Assembly: GCF_030846775.1 (NCBI RefSeq)
Contig: NZ_CP132910.1
Location: 3,010,001-3,074,000, forward strand
Source of the DNA: Geothrix sp. 21YS21S-2
GTDB lineage: Bacteria; Acidobacteriota; Holophagae; Holophagales; Holophagaceae
Length of the DNA stretch: 64,000 nucleotides
Reading direction: 5' to 3'
Positions 33,890 to 43,383 of the stretch are shown here, piece after piece. The position numbers were made by a program, and so were the translations under genes. The stretch's first letter is position 1. The number at the start of each line of letters is the position of its first letter. The notes beneath the pieces are model-generated. The model made no database searches, was not told the origin of the DNA, and saw only the letters and a program-made list of their open reading frames with translations.

Positions 33890-36800
33890 TTACCAGATCG
33901 CCTTGATGCCGATCTGCATTTCGCGGGTGCGGTTCTTGTCCACGGTGGCCAGCTGGCCGAAGGCCAGGCTGGGAGCGCCGGTGGAGGTGTCGGCCTGGTA
34001 GTTGCCGGTCGGCACCTGGAAGTCAGCCTTGTTGAAGAGGTTGTAGACATCGACGATGCCCTGCACCCGGACCGTCTTGTAGACCTGGAACGTGCGGGTG
34101 AGGCGGATGTCGAACTGGGTGTAGTTGGGCTGGCGCATGTCGTTGCGGACGTGCCCGGCGTAGATCTTGTTGATCATGCCGTCGCCGTTGAGGTTGCGGG
34201 CGTCGTAGGCGGTGAAGGGCAGCCCGGTGTTGAACAGGCCGCGTACGGAACCCTCGATGCCGAGGACGATGGGGAAGTAGGCCACGACGTTGGCCACCCA
34301 GCGGCGGTCGCTGTCGCCGTAGCCGAAGTTGGAGCCCACGTCCTGGGGATCGGGCGTGAGGGAGGCGCCCAGTTCGCTGGAGTAGTTGCCGGCGGAGGTG
34401 TAGGTGCCGCGCTCGAAGGAGCCGGTGTCCTGGGCCTTGGACCAGGTCACGTTGGCCAGCAGGCCCAGGTTCTCGGCCCAGGTCTTCTTCACGGAGGCGC
34501 TCAGGCCGCGGTAGAAGCCGTAGCCGTCGGCCTTGACCAGGTAGACGTCGCTGAAGCCGCCCACGGGGTTGCCCGGGACGACGCTGCCCTTGCCGAAGTT
34601 GACGACGCGGCCGCGGATGGTGGCGGTGCCGGGGCGGGTGGCGGTGCTCCAGGCGTTGATGCCGGGGGCGTAGCCGTCGTTGTAGGCGCTGCCGCCGGTC
34701 TGGGTCAGGTTGATGTTCTCGAAGCGCTGCAGGTTGTAGTAGTTGACGTAGCTGGCGGTGAGGCCGACCGTGAGGTTGTTGCCCAGGTCATGTTCGACGC
34801 CGATGCTGATCTTGCGGGAGCGGGACAGCTTGTTGGTGGGGTCCCACAGGGAGGTGGGGGAGGAGCCGGCGGTGAAGGCCGTGCCCGAGGCCAGGGTGGC
34901 CAGCTCCGCGTCGGAGAGCTTGCGCATGTTCGTCGTGTTGCCGATGACGTTGTTGGCGCTGAGCAGGCCGCTGTTGAACAGCGCGAGGTTGGTGGCGTTG
35001 GCGCGGTTGAGGGAGAAGCTGTAGTTGGTGATGATCTGGCCGTTGCCGGTCATGGTGTTGGAGTGCAGGAGGAGCGGGGTGGGGCTGGTGAAGTAGCCCA
35101 GGCCGCCGCGGACGACCGTCTTGCCCTTGCCGTCCACATCGAAGCTGAAGGCGAAGCGGGGGTCGATGGTGTGTCCGCCCATGCCCTGGTCCAGGCCGGC
35201 GAAGTTCGGGTTGGGGTGGGGGTTGTCGGAGAAGCTCTGGCTCAGGGTGCGGAAGCCCGCGGTGAGCAGGAGGCGGTGGTCCAGCAGGCCCGAGTACTGG
35301 CCCTGGGCGAACACGGACGCCCACTTGGTGGTCATGGGGATGCGGCCCGAGTAGGCGCTTACGGCGCCGTTGTACTGCACGGAGCCGTTGTTGGGGGAGG
35401 CGGCGAGCACGCCGTTGGCCCAGTCGGCCGCGGAGCCGTAGGTGCCGAAGTTCCAGGCGCCGGCGTTGTTCTGGAAGAACTGATTGTCCTCGTCCACCTT
35501 GGTGAGGTCGAAGCCGCCCTTCACCTGCCAGTCGCCGCGGTTCCAGGTGGTGGAGGTGTAGAACTGGGTGGTGAGCTCGTTGCTCTCCCGGGGCGTGGAG
35601 GTCTTGGTGCCGAACGCCATGAAGGAGGTGCTCTGGGGGATGGAGATGGAGGGGGTGCCGGGGTAGGCGTTGCCGGTCATGGGCCGGGCTTCCCGGGCGA
35701 ACTGGATGCGGCTCTCGGTGAAGAGCTCGGGGGTCCAGATGTCGTTGGCCTCCAGCACCCAGCTGATGGACTGCACGCGGGTGGGGATGTTGTTGGACTC
35801 CGCGTTGTTGGGCACCGCGCTGGTGTTGGTCAGCGTGTCGGTCATGTTCTGGTAGTTGGTGCGCAGCACGAAGCGGTGGTTGGCGTTGAGGCTGTAGTCC
35901 AGCCGGGCGAAGTACACCGTGTTGGTGTTCTCCATGGGATAGGGATGGGCGGAGATGCCCTGCCCGGGATTCCCGAACTCGTTGTCCAGGGTGAGGCCGC
36001 TCTTGTTGGTGACGATGTGGCCCAGCCGGGAGTTGTACATCCGGTCGAAGTCGGCCTGGGTCATGCCAGCGGCGGTGGTGATGGGCGTGGGGATGGGGTT
36101 GGAGGTGATGCTCTTGTGGAAGCGCTCGACGCCCACGAAGTAGTAGAGCTTGTCCTTGATGATCGGACCGCCCACGTTGAAGTTGATGTTCGTGGAATCG
36201 TTGAAGCGCTGGAGGTTGGTGGGGGTGTTGAAGGTCCCCGCGGGATCGTAGGGCACGCCCTTGGGCGCGGCGGACCAGCTGGTCTTGCGCATCTCGTAGA
36301 GGGCGCTGCCGGTGAACTCGTTGGTGCCGCCCTTGGTGATGGCGTTGATGGTGGCGCCGGCCTGGCCGTACTGCACGTCGAAGCCGTTGGTGACGACCTG
36401 CAGTTCCTTGATGGTGTCCGCGCCGAAGATGAAGGGCGTGTAGACGCCGCCGCGCTGCTCGTTGAAGAAGGCGGAGTTGTTGGAGGCGCCGTCGATCTGC
36501 ACGGCGTTGAAGATCTGGCGTCCGCCCTCGACGATGAGGCGGGGCGTGCCGCCCGAACCCTGGCCGGCGGTGACGCCGGGCGTCAGGCGGGCCATGTCCG
36601 TGAAGTTGCGGCTCACCAGGGGCACCTGCTCCACGAGCTTCTGGTCCACCTGGGTCATGGTGACCGTGCGGCTGGGGTCGATGTCGCTGGTGGTGGCCAC
36701 CACCGCCACCGTGGCGCTCACTTCGGCGGAGTCCATGACCGGGTTGACGGTGGTCGCGTTGCCCAGGGTGACGCGGACCTTGAGGTCCTTGAGGGTCTTC

Positions 36801-37063
36801 ATGCCCTTGGCCGAGAAGGTGATGTCGTAGGCGCCGGTGGGCAGCAGGGGCAGCTGGTAGTCGCCCTTGGCGCCGGTGACGGCCGTCTGGCTGTAACCGG
36901 TCTCGACGTTGCGCACCATGACGGTGGCGCCGGCGATGGGGGTCTTCTTCTGGCTGGTGACGGTGCCGCGGACGGCGCCGGTGGTCTGGCTCACCTGCGC
37001 CTGGGCGACGGTCATACAGGCAAGTGGGGTCAGAAGCAGAAGACCTAGTCTCTTCTTATACAT
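33890..37063 (-). CDS. Oar-like TonB-dependent receptor with carboxypeptidase-regulatory domain
   Basis: A 1057-residue outer-membrane protein. It has a signal peptide (MYKKRLGLLLLTPLACMTVAQAQ) and then a carboxypeptidase-regulatory-like beta-sandwich at about residues 25-105 (GAVRGTVTSQKKTPIAGATV). A TonB plug follows (VPLVSRNFTDMARLTPGV, GGRQIFNAVQIDGASNN), then a long beta-barrel ending IGIKAIW. This layout, without a siderophore-type Ton box near the signal, is typical of the large Oar-like receptors expanded in Acidobacteriota. They are thought to import peptides or polysaccharides. The start at 37063 has GGGGAG six bases upstream; an in-frame ATG at 37129 would place extra residues before the signal peptide. 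The prolyl oligopeptidase gene is upstream, separated by a terminator. Confidence 0.9.
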   Translation of the reverse strand: MYKKRLGLLLLTPLACMTVAQAQVSQTTGAVRGTVTSQKKTPIAGATVMVRNVETGYSQTAVTGAKGDYQLPLLPTGAYDITFSAKGMKTLKDLKVRVTLGNATTVNPVMDSAEVSATVAVVATTSDIDPSRTVTMTQVDQKLVEQVPLVSRNFTDMARLTPGVTAGQGSGGTPRLIVEGGRQIFNAVQIDGASNNSAFFNEQRGGVYTPFIFGADTIKELQVVTNGFDVQYGQAGATINAITKGGTNEFTGSALYEMRKTSWSAAPKGVPYDPAGTFNTPTNLQRFNDSTNINFNVGGPIIKDKLYYFVGVERFHKSITSNPIPTPITTAAGMTQADFDRMYNSRLGHIVTNKSGLTLDNEFGNPGQGISAHPYPMENTNTVYFARLDYSLNANHRFVLRTNYQNMTDTLTNTSAVPNNAESNNIPTRVQSISWVLEANDIWTPELFTESRIQFAREARPMTGNAYPGTPSISIPQSTSFMAFGTKTSTPRESNELTTQFYTSTTWNRGDWQVKGGFDLTKVDEDNQFFQNNAGAWNFGTYGSAADWANGVLAASPNNGSVQYNGAVSAYSGRIPMTTKWASVFAQGQYSGLLDHRLLLTAGFRTLSQSFSDNPHPNPNFAGLDQGMGGHTIDPRFAFSFDVDGKGKTVVRGGLGYFTSPTPLLLHSNTMTGNGQIITNYSFSLNRANATNLALFNSGLLSANNVIGNTTNMRKLSDAELATLASGTAFTAGSSPTSLWDPTNKLSRSRKISIGVEHDLGNNLTVGLTASYVNYYNLQRFENINLTQTGGSAYNDGYAPGINAWSTATRPGTATIRGRVVNFGKGSVVPGNPVGGFSDVYLVKADGYGFYRGLSASVKKTWAENLGLLANVTWSKAQDTGSFERGTYTSAGNYSSELGASLTPDPQDVGSNFGYGDSDRRWVANVVAYFPIVLGIEGSVRGLFNTGLPFTAYDARNLNGDGMINKIYAGHVRNDMRQPNYTQFDIRLTRTFQVYKTVRVQGIVDVYNLFNKADFQVPTGNYQADTSTGAPSLAFGQLATVDKNRTREMQIGIKAIW

Positions 37064-37170
37064 AGTGGCTCCCCTATGGAGGTTGGTAGTTTGGCTGTTG
37101 GGCCGTGGATTAGTTGAATGATTGTGCATGGAATCCCGAGAATTTGTATGTCCAAACTGTGACTTTCCAC

Positions 37171-37209
37171 AAAAAAATCAGACCGCCGGGGAACCTTTCG
37201 GCGGCCTGA
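37171..37209 (-). terminator. Intrinsic terminator of the prolyl oligopeptidase gene
   Basis: On the minus strand a GC-rich stem (37178-37188 with 37199-37209, one mismatch) is followed directly by seven T residues (37177-37171). This is a textbook rho-independent terminator 27 bp past the stop codon. It separates this gene from the TonB receptor downstream. Confidence 0.9.
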
Positions 37210-37236
37210 CTCATTTGACGGAATTTTACGCAGGTC

Positions 37237-39336
37237 TTACTTGATTTTCAGCGCCTCGAGGAGAAAAGCATAAACATCCGCCTTCTCTTCCAGGATCTTG
37301 GCGGTTGGTTTCCCCGCGCCGTGGCCCGCGTTGGTGGCGATGCGGGTGAGGATGGGGGCCGGACCCGCCTGGGCCGCCTGCAGGGTGGCCGTGAACTTGT
37401 GGCTGTGGGCGGGCACCACCCGGTCGTCATGGTCGCTGGTCAGGACCAGGGTCGGCGGGTAGGCGGTGCCGGGCTTGATGTTGTGGAGAGGGGAATAGGC
37501 GAGGAGGGTGCGGAAGCCTTCCGGGGTCTCGCTGGAACCGTAGTCCCCCTTCCAGCCCCAGCCCACGGTGAACTTGTGGAAGCGGAGCATGTCCATCACG
37601 CCCACCTCGGGCACCGCGGCGCCCCACAGGTCCGGGCGCTGGTTCAGGCAGGCCCCCACCAGGAGGCCGCCGTTGCTGCCGCCGTTGATGGCGAGGCGGG
37701 GGGTGGAGGTGTACTTGTTTTTGATAAGCCACTCGCCGGCTGCGATGAAGTCATCGAAGACGTTCTGCTTGTTCGCCAGCCGGCCCGCGTCGTGCCAGGG
37801 CTTGCCGTACTCTCCGCCGCCCCGCAGGCTTGGCTGGGCGTAGACACCTCCCCTTTCCAGCCAGGCCACCCTGACGGCTGAGAAGGAGGGCGTGAGGGAG
37901 ACGTCGAAGCCGCCGTAGCCGTACAGGAGCGTCGGGTTGTTCCCGTCCAGGGCCAGGCCCTTCTTGTGCACCAGGAACATGGGCACCTTCGTGCCGTCCT
38001 TGCTGGGATAGAAGACCTGGGTCACCACGTAGGCGGCCGGGTCGAAGGCCACCTTGGGGGCATGGAGGACCTTGGAGGTCCCGGTGGCGAAGTCGTAGCG
38101 GTAGATGGCCGGGGGGGTGTTGAAGGAGGTGTAGGTATAGAAGGCCTCCCGGTCCCCGATCCTGCCGTGGAAGCCGCCTACCGAACCGACGCCGGGGAGC
38201 GCCAGCTCGGACAGGAGGGCGCCCTTGAGGCTGTGGAAGGTGACGGCCGTGTGGGCATCCCGCATCCAGTTGGCCACGAAGCGGCCGCCCACCAGGGACA
38301 CGCCCTGCAGGACGTCCGTTCCGGCAGCCTGGGGGATGAGCTCGGTCCAGTCCTTGGGATCCGCGTGGTTGACGCGGATGGCCACCAGGCGTCCGCGGGG
38401 GGCGCCCTTGTCGGTCTTGAAGAAGAAGGTGTCGCCCTTGGAACCCACCGGGGCATAGCGGGCGTCGAACCGGTCCAGGAAGGGCACCACCGGGGCGCCG
38501 GGTTTGCGCAGGTCCTTGAGGAGGACCGAATGCTCGGGGGCGTCGCCCTTGGAGACGTGGATGGTCAGCCAGCGTCCGTCGTCGGTGACGTCCGGCGCCA
38601 GGTACCACTCGGGCTGGTCGGGCCGCTCGTACACCAAGGCGTCGTCGGCCTGGGGGGTGCCCATGGCGTGGAAGCGCACCTTGGGGCTCTTCGTCACGCC
38701 CTTGAGCGCCTCGCCCTGCCCGGGGGCGGCGTAGGCCACATAGAAGAACCCGGTGCCTTTGCGGTTCCAGGCCACGTTGGCGAACTTGGTCCACTGGAGC
38801 TCGTCGGGCAGGTCCCGGCCCGTGGCGACGTCCCGCACCTTCCAGGTCTTCCAGTCGCTGCCCGCGGCGGCCACGGCGTAGGCCACGAGCCGGCCGTCGG
38901 GGCTGGGGCTCATGCCCGAGAGGGCCATGGTGCCCTCCTTGCTGAGGCCGTTGGGGTCCAGGAGGACCCGGCCTTCCTTGGCGGGGTCGGCGGTCACGAA
39001 TACCACGGCCTGGTTCTGGAGGCCCGTGTTGTGGGAATAGAAGTAGTTCCGGCCCTCCTTCCGGGGCGCCGTGAACTTCTCGTAGTCCTGCAGGGCCCGC
39101 AGCCGCTCCAGGATGGCCTGCCGCTGGGGGATGGCCGCCAGGTGGGCGGAGGTGGCCTGGTTCTGGGCCGCGACCCAGGCCTTGGTCTCGGGGGCGTTGT
39201 CGTCCTCCAGCCACCGGTAGGGGTCGGCGATCTTCGTGCCGAAGTAGTCGTCGACCTGGTCGACCTTGCGCGTGGCGGGCGCCGGCGCGGCTGCGACCAG
39301 GGTCGTCGCGACGAGACAGGAAAGGAGCGTTCGCAT
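37237..39336 (-). CDS. Secreted prolyl oligopeptidase (S9A)
   Basis: A 699-residue serine peptidase. It has an N-terminal signal peptide (MRTLLSCLVATTLVAAAPAPA), then DDYFGTKIADPYRWLED, which opens the prolyl oligopeptidase family, a beta-propeller, and a C-terminal alpha/beta hydrolase domain. The catalytic triad is visible: Ser in NGGSNGGLL (about residue 554), Asp in SDHDDRVVP and His in NAGHGAGKP. It cleaves short proline-containing peptides, here in the periplasm or outside. The start at 39336 has GGAGG four bases upstream. The neighbouring Oar-like receptor suggests a role in peptide use, which is inferred. Confidence 0.94.
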   Translation of the reverse strand: MRTLLSCLVATTLVAAAPAPATRKVDQVDDYFGTKIADPYRWLEDDNAPETKAWVAAQNQATSAHLAAIPQRQAILERLRALQDYEKFTAPRKEGRNYFYSHNTGLQNQAVVFVTADPAKEGRVLLDPNGLSKEGTMALSGMSPSPDGRLVAYAVAAAGSDWKTWKVRDVATGRDLPDELQWTKFANVAWNRKGTGFFYVAYAAPGQGEALKGVTKSPKVRFHAMGTPQADDALVYERPDQPEWYLAPDVTDDGRWLTIHVSKGDAPEHSVLLKDLRKPGAPVVPFLDRFDARYAPVGSKGDTFFFKTDKGAPRGRLVAIRVNHADPKDWTELIPQAAGTDVLQGVSLVGGRFVANWMRDAHTAVTFHSLKGALLSELALPGVGSVGGFHGRIGDREAFYTYTSFNTPPAIYRYDFATGTSKVLHAPKVAFDPAAYVVTQVFYPSKDGTKVPMFLVHKKGLALDGNNPTLLYGYGGFDVSLTPSFSAVRVAWLERGGVYAQPSLRGGGEYGKPWHDAGRLANKQNVFDDFIAAGEWLIKNKYTSTPRLAINGGSNGGLLVGACLNQRPDLWGAAVPEVGVMDMLRFHKFTVGWGWKGDYGSSETPEGFRTLLAYSPLHNIKPGTAYPPTLVLTSDHDDRVVPAHSHKFTATLQAAQAGPAPILTRIATNAGHGAGKPTAKILEEKADVYAFLLEALKIK

Positions 39337-39412
39337 CGGGCCTCCGGGAATCGGCTTTAGCCTATCATTACGAGGCATGTTTGGGTACCCGTCAGATGCG
39401 CCGGGCCGAAGG

Positions 39413-39452
39413 AAAAGGACCAGCCGCGGGAGCACCCCTGCGGCTGGTCCTC
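39413..39452 (-). terminator. Intrinsic terminator of the leuC/leuD-type operon
   Basis: On the minus strand a perfect 11-bp stem (39417-39427 with 39440-39450) is followed by TTTTCC. It lies 25 bp after the stop of the small dehydratase subunit gene and closes the five-gene operon. Confidence 0.8.
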
Positions 39453-39476
39453 TTCTATACTGTTTTCAGCACTTGT

Positions 39477-39971
39477 CTAGCGGACCGACTCCATCAGCCG
39501 CTTGCGGGTGTAGGGCACCAGCCCGCCCGCGTCGATGATGGCCTGCCGGGCCTCAGGGAGCCTGACCGTCTCGAAGGTCTTCCCGGTGGTGAGGTTGGTG
39601 ACCTTGTCCACCTGGATGTCCAGGTCGTGGCCCTCTTCGGCCTCGATTCCGGGGCAGAGCACGACGTTCAGCCCCAGGTTGATGGAGTTCTGCAGGAAGA
39701 TCCGGCTCATGCTCTTGGCGACGATGTTGAGCTCGAAGCCCTTGAGGGCGGAGGCGGCCTGCTCGCGGGAGGAGCCGCAGCCGAAGTTGTGGTCGGCGAC
39801 GATGGCCGAGCCCTTGGGGAACTGGCCGCCCCTCAGCTTCTCGTTCAGTTCGATGCGGTTGGCGAAGCAGAACTGGGGGGTCTCGGTGGGCAGGACCGTG
39901 GCCATGTAGCGGCCGGGGTAGATGTCGTCGGTGGAGATGTCGGCTTCCAGCTTGATGATGACTTTGCTCAT
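39477..39971 (-). CDS. leuD: Isopropylmalate/citramalate-type dehydratase, small subunit
   Basis: A 164-residue swivel-domain protein of the LeuD family. It contains ADHNFGCGSSREQAASALKG (the GCGSSREQA motif around the substrate-binding loop) and SRIFLQNSINLGLNVVLC. With the large subunit it forms an aconitase-type isomerase. At about 165 residues it is the short LeuD2/HacB type rather than the 200-residue enterobacterial form; this type includes isopropylmalate, citraconate/methylmalate and homoaconitate enzymes. It lies ten bp after the large subunit gene and is the last gene of the operon. Confidence 0.9.
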   Translation of the reverse strand: MSKVIIKLEADISTDDIYPGRYMATVLPTETPQFCFANRIELNEKLRGGQFPKGSAIVADHNFGCGSSREQAASALKGFELNIVAKSMSRIFLQNSINLGLNVVLCPGIEAEEGHDLDIQVDKVTNLTTGKTFETVRLPEARQAIIDAGGLVPYTRKRLMESVR

Positions 39972-39981
39972 GGGCTTCTCC

Positions 39982-41268
39982 TCAGGCTTCGCGGGGATCG
40001 GTGATGACGCCGGTGATGGCCGAGGCCGCGGCCACGGCGGGGCTGCAGAGGTAGACCTCCGACTTGGGGTTGCCCATGCGGCCCTTGAAGTTCCGGTTGG
40101 TGGTGGAGAGCGCGGTCTCGTCGTCGCCCAGGGCGCCTTCGTGCACGCCCAGGCAGGGGCCGCAGCCCGAGTTCATGACCACGGCGCCGGCCTTCATGAA
40201 GTCCTGGATGTAGCCCTTGTCCATGGCCTGCCCGAAGATCTTGCCGGATGCCGGGAACACCAGCATGCGGGTGCCCGCGGCCACCTTCTTGCCGCGCAGG
40301 ATGCCGGCGGCGATGGCCAGGTCGTCGAGGCGGCCGTTGGTGCAGGAGCCGATGACGATCTGCTGCACGGGCTTGCCGGCCACGAGGCCGATGTCCTTGA
40401 CGTTGTCCACGGTGTGGGGGCAGGCGATCTGGGGCGCCAGGGCGCTCACGTCGATCTCCACCACGCGCTCGTAGACCGCGTCGGCGTCGGGGGCGACGGG
40501 GGTGATGGCGTCTGTGACGCCGGCCTCCTCGCGCAGGTAGCGCATGGTCTCGGCGTCGGCGGGGACGATGCCGCTGGTGGCGCCGGCTTCCACGCTCATG
40601 TTGCAGATGGCGAGGCGCCCGGAGGTGCTCATCTTCCGGATGGTCTCCCCGTGGAATTCCAGCACGCGGAAGTTGGCGCCCTGGGCGGTGAGCACGCCGA
40701 TGAGGTGGAGGATCAGGTCCTTGGGGCTCACCATGGGGGCGAACTCGCCCTTGACCACGACCTTGATGGTGGCGGGCACTTCGATGTTGACGGCGTAGCC
40801 CAGGGTCCAGGCGGAGGCCATCTCGGTTGCGCCCACGCCGAAGGAGAAGGCTCCCAGGGCGCCGTGGCTGGTGGTGTGGCTGTCGGTGCCCACCACCACG
40901 AAGCCGGGGCGCACGTAGCCGTACTCCGGCAGGATCTGGTGGCAGATGCCGCCCACGTCGCCGCGCACGTCATGGAACTTGGCGATGCCGTGCTTGCCCA
41001 CGAAGCCGCGGATCTTCTTGTGGTTGGTGGCGGTCTTCGGGCTCTCCGCGGGGATGCGGTGGTCGAAGATGATGGCGATGCGGCTGGGATCCCAGGGCTT
41101 CGCCTCGATGCCGGTGCCCTCGTGGATGGCCTCGAACTGGTTGATCACCAGGGCGGCGTTCTCGTGGGACATGGCCAGGTCCACCCGGGGCTCCAGCACG
41201 TCACCGGCCTTGACCGCCTCGCGCCCGGCGGCGCGGGCGAGGATCTTCTCAACAACTGTCATACCCAT
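39982..41268 (-). CDS. leuC: Isopropylmalate/citramalate-type dehydratase, large subunit
   Basis: A 428-residue aconitase-family subunit. The three [4Fe-4S] cysteines are in IGSCTNGRLDDL and NSGCGPCLGVHEG. The substrate loop GTDSHTTSHGALGAFSFGVG and the C-terminal NRNFKGRMGNPKSEVYL are conserved. The length fits the LeuC2/HacA type (about 420) seen with short LeuD partners. Such enzymes isomerise 2- and 3-hydroxy dicarboxylates through an alkene (isopropylmalate, citramalate to 3-methylmalate, homocitrate). The start at 41268 has GGAGG seven bases upstream. Its neighbours, a CoA-transferase and an HMG-CoA-lyase-like enzyme, hint at citramalate rather than plain leucine synthesis. Confidence 0.9.
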   Translation of the reverse strand: MGMTVVEKILARAAGREAVKAGDVLEPRVDLAMSHENAALVINQFEAIHEGTGIEAKPWDPSRIAIIFDHRIPAESPKTATNHKKIRGFVGKHGIAKFHDVRGDVGGICHQILPEYGYVRPGFVVVGTDSHTTSHGALGAFSFGVGATEMASAWTLGYAVNIEVPATIKVVVKGEFAPMVSPKDLILHLIGVLTAQGANFRVLEFHGETIRKMSTSGRLAICNMSVEAGATSGIVPADAETMRYLREEAGVTDAITPVAPDADAVYERVVEIDVSALAPQIACPHTVDNVKDIGLVAGKPVQQIVIGSCTNGRLDDLAIAAGILRGKKVAAGTRMLVFPASGKIFGQAMDKGYIQDFMKAGAVVMNSGCGPCLGVHEGALGDDETALSTTNRNFKGRMGNPKSEVYLCSPAVAAASAITGVITDPREA

Positions 41269-41289
41269 GGGGGTTCCTCCGTTTCGGTT

Positions 41290-42492
41290 CTAGATGACGC
41301 CCTTGGACTTGAGCTCAGCGCGGGCGGCCTCGTCCAGGCCGGCGCGTTCGTAGATCTCGGCGTTGTGCTGGCCCAGGGTGGGCGGCGGGGCCGCCACGTC
41401 CCCGGAGCAGGTGTCGAACAGGGCGGTGAGGCCGAACACCTCGATCTCGCCCACGCCGGGCACCTCGGTCTTCTGGAGCACGCCCCGGTGCTGGACCTGG
41501 GGCTGGCGCAGGGCCTCCTTGAGGCTGAGGATGGCGCCGCTGGGGACGTCGTTGGCGTTGAGCGCCTCCACCCAGACGTCCGTCTCCTTCTCCAGGAGCC
41601 TGGCTTCCAGGAGGGGCGTCAGGTCCTTGCGGTTCTTCTTGCGGGTGTCGCGCTCCTGGAAGCGGGGGTCGGCCTTGAGTTCGGCCACGCCCAGCACGTC
41701 GCACACGGCTTCCCACTGCTCCTGCTTGTTGGCGGCGATGTTGATGAAGCCGTCCTTCGTACGGAAGGTTCCGCTGGGCGCCGCGGTGAAGTTGTCGTTG
41801 CCCATGAGGACGGGCTCCTGGCCGGCGATGAGGAGGTTGGCCGCCACCCAGCCCATGAGGGGCATGATGGAATCCAGGAGGGAGATGTCGATGAACTGGC
41901 CTTCCCCGGTGCGCTCCCGGTGGTAGAGCGCGGCCATGAGGGCGAAGGCGGCGTTGAGGCCGCCCACGGTGTCGCACACGGGAAAGCCCGTGCGCAGGGG
42001 GTTCAGGCGCTCGTCGCCGTTCACGGCCATCTCGCCCGACAGGCCCTGGATGATCTGGTCGTACGCGGGCTTGAGGGCGTCGGGGCCGGTCTGGCCGAAG
42101 CCGGAGATGGCGCAGTAGATGAGCTTGGGGTTGATGGCCTTCAGGGACGCGTACCCCAGGCCCAGGCGGTCCATGACGCCGGGGCGGAAGTTCTCCACCA
42201 GGACGTCGGCGTCCTTGACCAGCCTGCGGAAGATCTCCTTGCCCTCGGGGCTCTTGGTATTGAGGGTGATGGACTTCTTGTTGGCGTTCTGGGCGAGGAA
42301 GCTGGTGCCCATCAGGGCCTTGTTGAAGGCCGGGACGATGCCCAGCTTGCGGGCCAGGTCGCCGTCCTTGGGGTTCTCCACCTTGATGACGTCCGCGCCC
42401 AGGAGGGCGAGATGAAGGGTGGCGAAGGGTCCGGAGAGGACGTTGGTGAGGTCGAGTACCTTGACGCCTTCGAGCATGCGTTGCTTGGTCAT
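41290..42492 (-). CDS. CaiB/BaiF-family (class III) CoA-transferase
   Basis: A 400-residue family III CoA-transferase. It shows the N-terminal VLDLTNVLSGPFATLHLALLG, KSITLNTKSPEGKEI, and the catalytic Asp (about residue 174) in FPVCDTVGGLNAA. Family members move CoA between carboxylic acids through an aspartyl-CoA thioester. Succinyl-CoA:(R)-citramalate and succinyl-CoA:itaconate CoA-transferases belong here. The start follows the lyase stop by one base and the gene precedes leuC by 21 bp. Context favours a branched dicarboxylate such as citramalate as substrate; this is inferred. Confidence 0.9.
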   Translation of the reverse strand: MTKQRMLEGVKVLDLTNVLSGPFATLHLALLGADVIKVENPKDGDLARKLGIVPAFNKALMGTSFLAQNANKKSITLNTKSPEGKEIFRRLVKDADVLVENFRPGVMDRLGLGYASLKAINPKLIYCAISGFGQTGPDALKPAYDQIIQGLSGEMAVNGDERLNPLRTGFPVCDTVGGLNAAFALMAALYHRERTGEGQFIDISLLDSIMPLMGWVAANLLIAGQEPVLMGNDNFTAAPSGTFRTKDGFINIAANKQEQWEAVCDVLGVAELKADPRFQERDTRKKNRKDLTPLLEARLLEKETDVWVEALNANDVPSGAILSLKEALRQPQVQHRGVLQKTEVPGVGEIEVFGLTALFDTCSGDVAAPPPTLGQHNAEIYERAGLDEAARAELKSKGVI

Positions 42493-42493
42493 G

Positions 42494-43381
42494 TCAGTAT
42501 CCCAGCGGGCCGGTGCGGTGCACGCGGCCGGTCATTTCGCGGCCGAAGAAGGCCGCGACGTCCTTGGCGATCTCCACGAGCCGGGGCACGTCGATGTCCC
42601 GGCGCTGGCCCACGCGGTTCAGGCCGTGCACCAGGTCCTCGGTGGCCACGTTGCCGGCGGCCACCTTCGTGAAGGGGCAGCCCCCGAGGCCCGCGAAGCT
42701 GGTCTCGAAGACCTGCACCCCGGCCTCCATGGCGGCGTAGACGTTGGCCATGCCCAGGCCGTAGGTGTCGTGGAAGTGCCCCGTGGCCTGGATGGGCCCC
42801 AGGGCGAGGATCTGGCCGAACAGGCGCTTGACCTGCTCCGGGTGGGCGTGGCCCGCCGTGTCGGCCAGGCTGATGTTCACGAGCCCGGCATCCACGTAGG
42901 CGCGGACGATCTCCAGAACGCGCTCGTCGGGGATCTTCCCTTCGAAGCCGCACCCGAAAGCGCTCTGGACGCTCACCTGCACCTTCTTGCCGGCGGCCAG
43001 GGCGGCGCGCCCCATGGCGATGATGCGCGCCTGGGCCTCCAGGCTGCCCATTCCGGTGTTCTTGCGGGAGTGGGTCTCGGAGGCCGAGACCCCCATGCAG
43101 AACATCCCCACGCCGCAGGCGTCGCCGCGCTCCAGGCCCTTCTCGTTGAGCACGAGGCCGGAGAGCAGGGCGCCCTTGGCGCCGGAGAGGCGCCGGAACA
43201 GCTCGTCCGTGTCGGCCATCTGGGGGACCTTCTCGGGGTGCACGAACGAGCCCACCTGGACGATGTCCACGCCCGAGCCCATGAGGGCGCGGATCCAGCC
43301 CTCCTTGACCTCGGTGGGCACCACCTGGCGCTCGACCTGGAGCCCGTCGCGCGGGCCGACCTCGTGGATGACGATGGCCAT
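42494..43381 (-). CDS. HMG-CoA-lyase-like (citramalyl-CoA lyase candidate)
   Basis: A 295-residue DRE-TIM metallolyase. The N-terminal HEVGPRDGLQVER matches the HMG-CoA lyase catalytic Arg-Asp motif. VSVQSAFGCGFEGKIPDE includes the conserved metal-loop region. GHFHDTYGLGMANVYAAMEAG supplies His ligands, and FAGLGGCPFTKVAAGNVATEDL carries the catalytic Cys loop. HMG-CoA lyase itself splits HMG-CoA. The (R)-citramalyl-CoA lyase of Chloroflexus belongs to this same family and works with a CaiB-type CoA-transferase, as encoded next here. The start at 43381 is two bases after the dehydrogenase stop, so translation is coupled. Confidence 0.85.
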   Translation of the reverse strand: MAIVIHEVGPRDGLQVERQVVPTEVKEGWIRALMGSGVDIVQVGSFVHPEKVPQMADTDELFRRLSGAKGALLSGLVLNEKGLERGDACGVGMFCMGVSASETHSRKNTGMGSLEAQARIIAMGRAALAAGKKVQVSVQSAFGCGFEGKIPDERVLEIVRAYVDAGLVNISLADTAGHAHPEQVKRLFGQILALGPIQATGHFHDTYGLGMANVYAAMEAGVQVFETSFAGLGGCPFTKVAAGNVATEDLVHGLNRVGQRRDIDVPRLVEIAKDVAAFFGREMTGRVHRTGPLGY

Positions 43382-43383
43382 GG

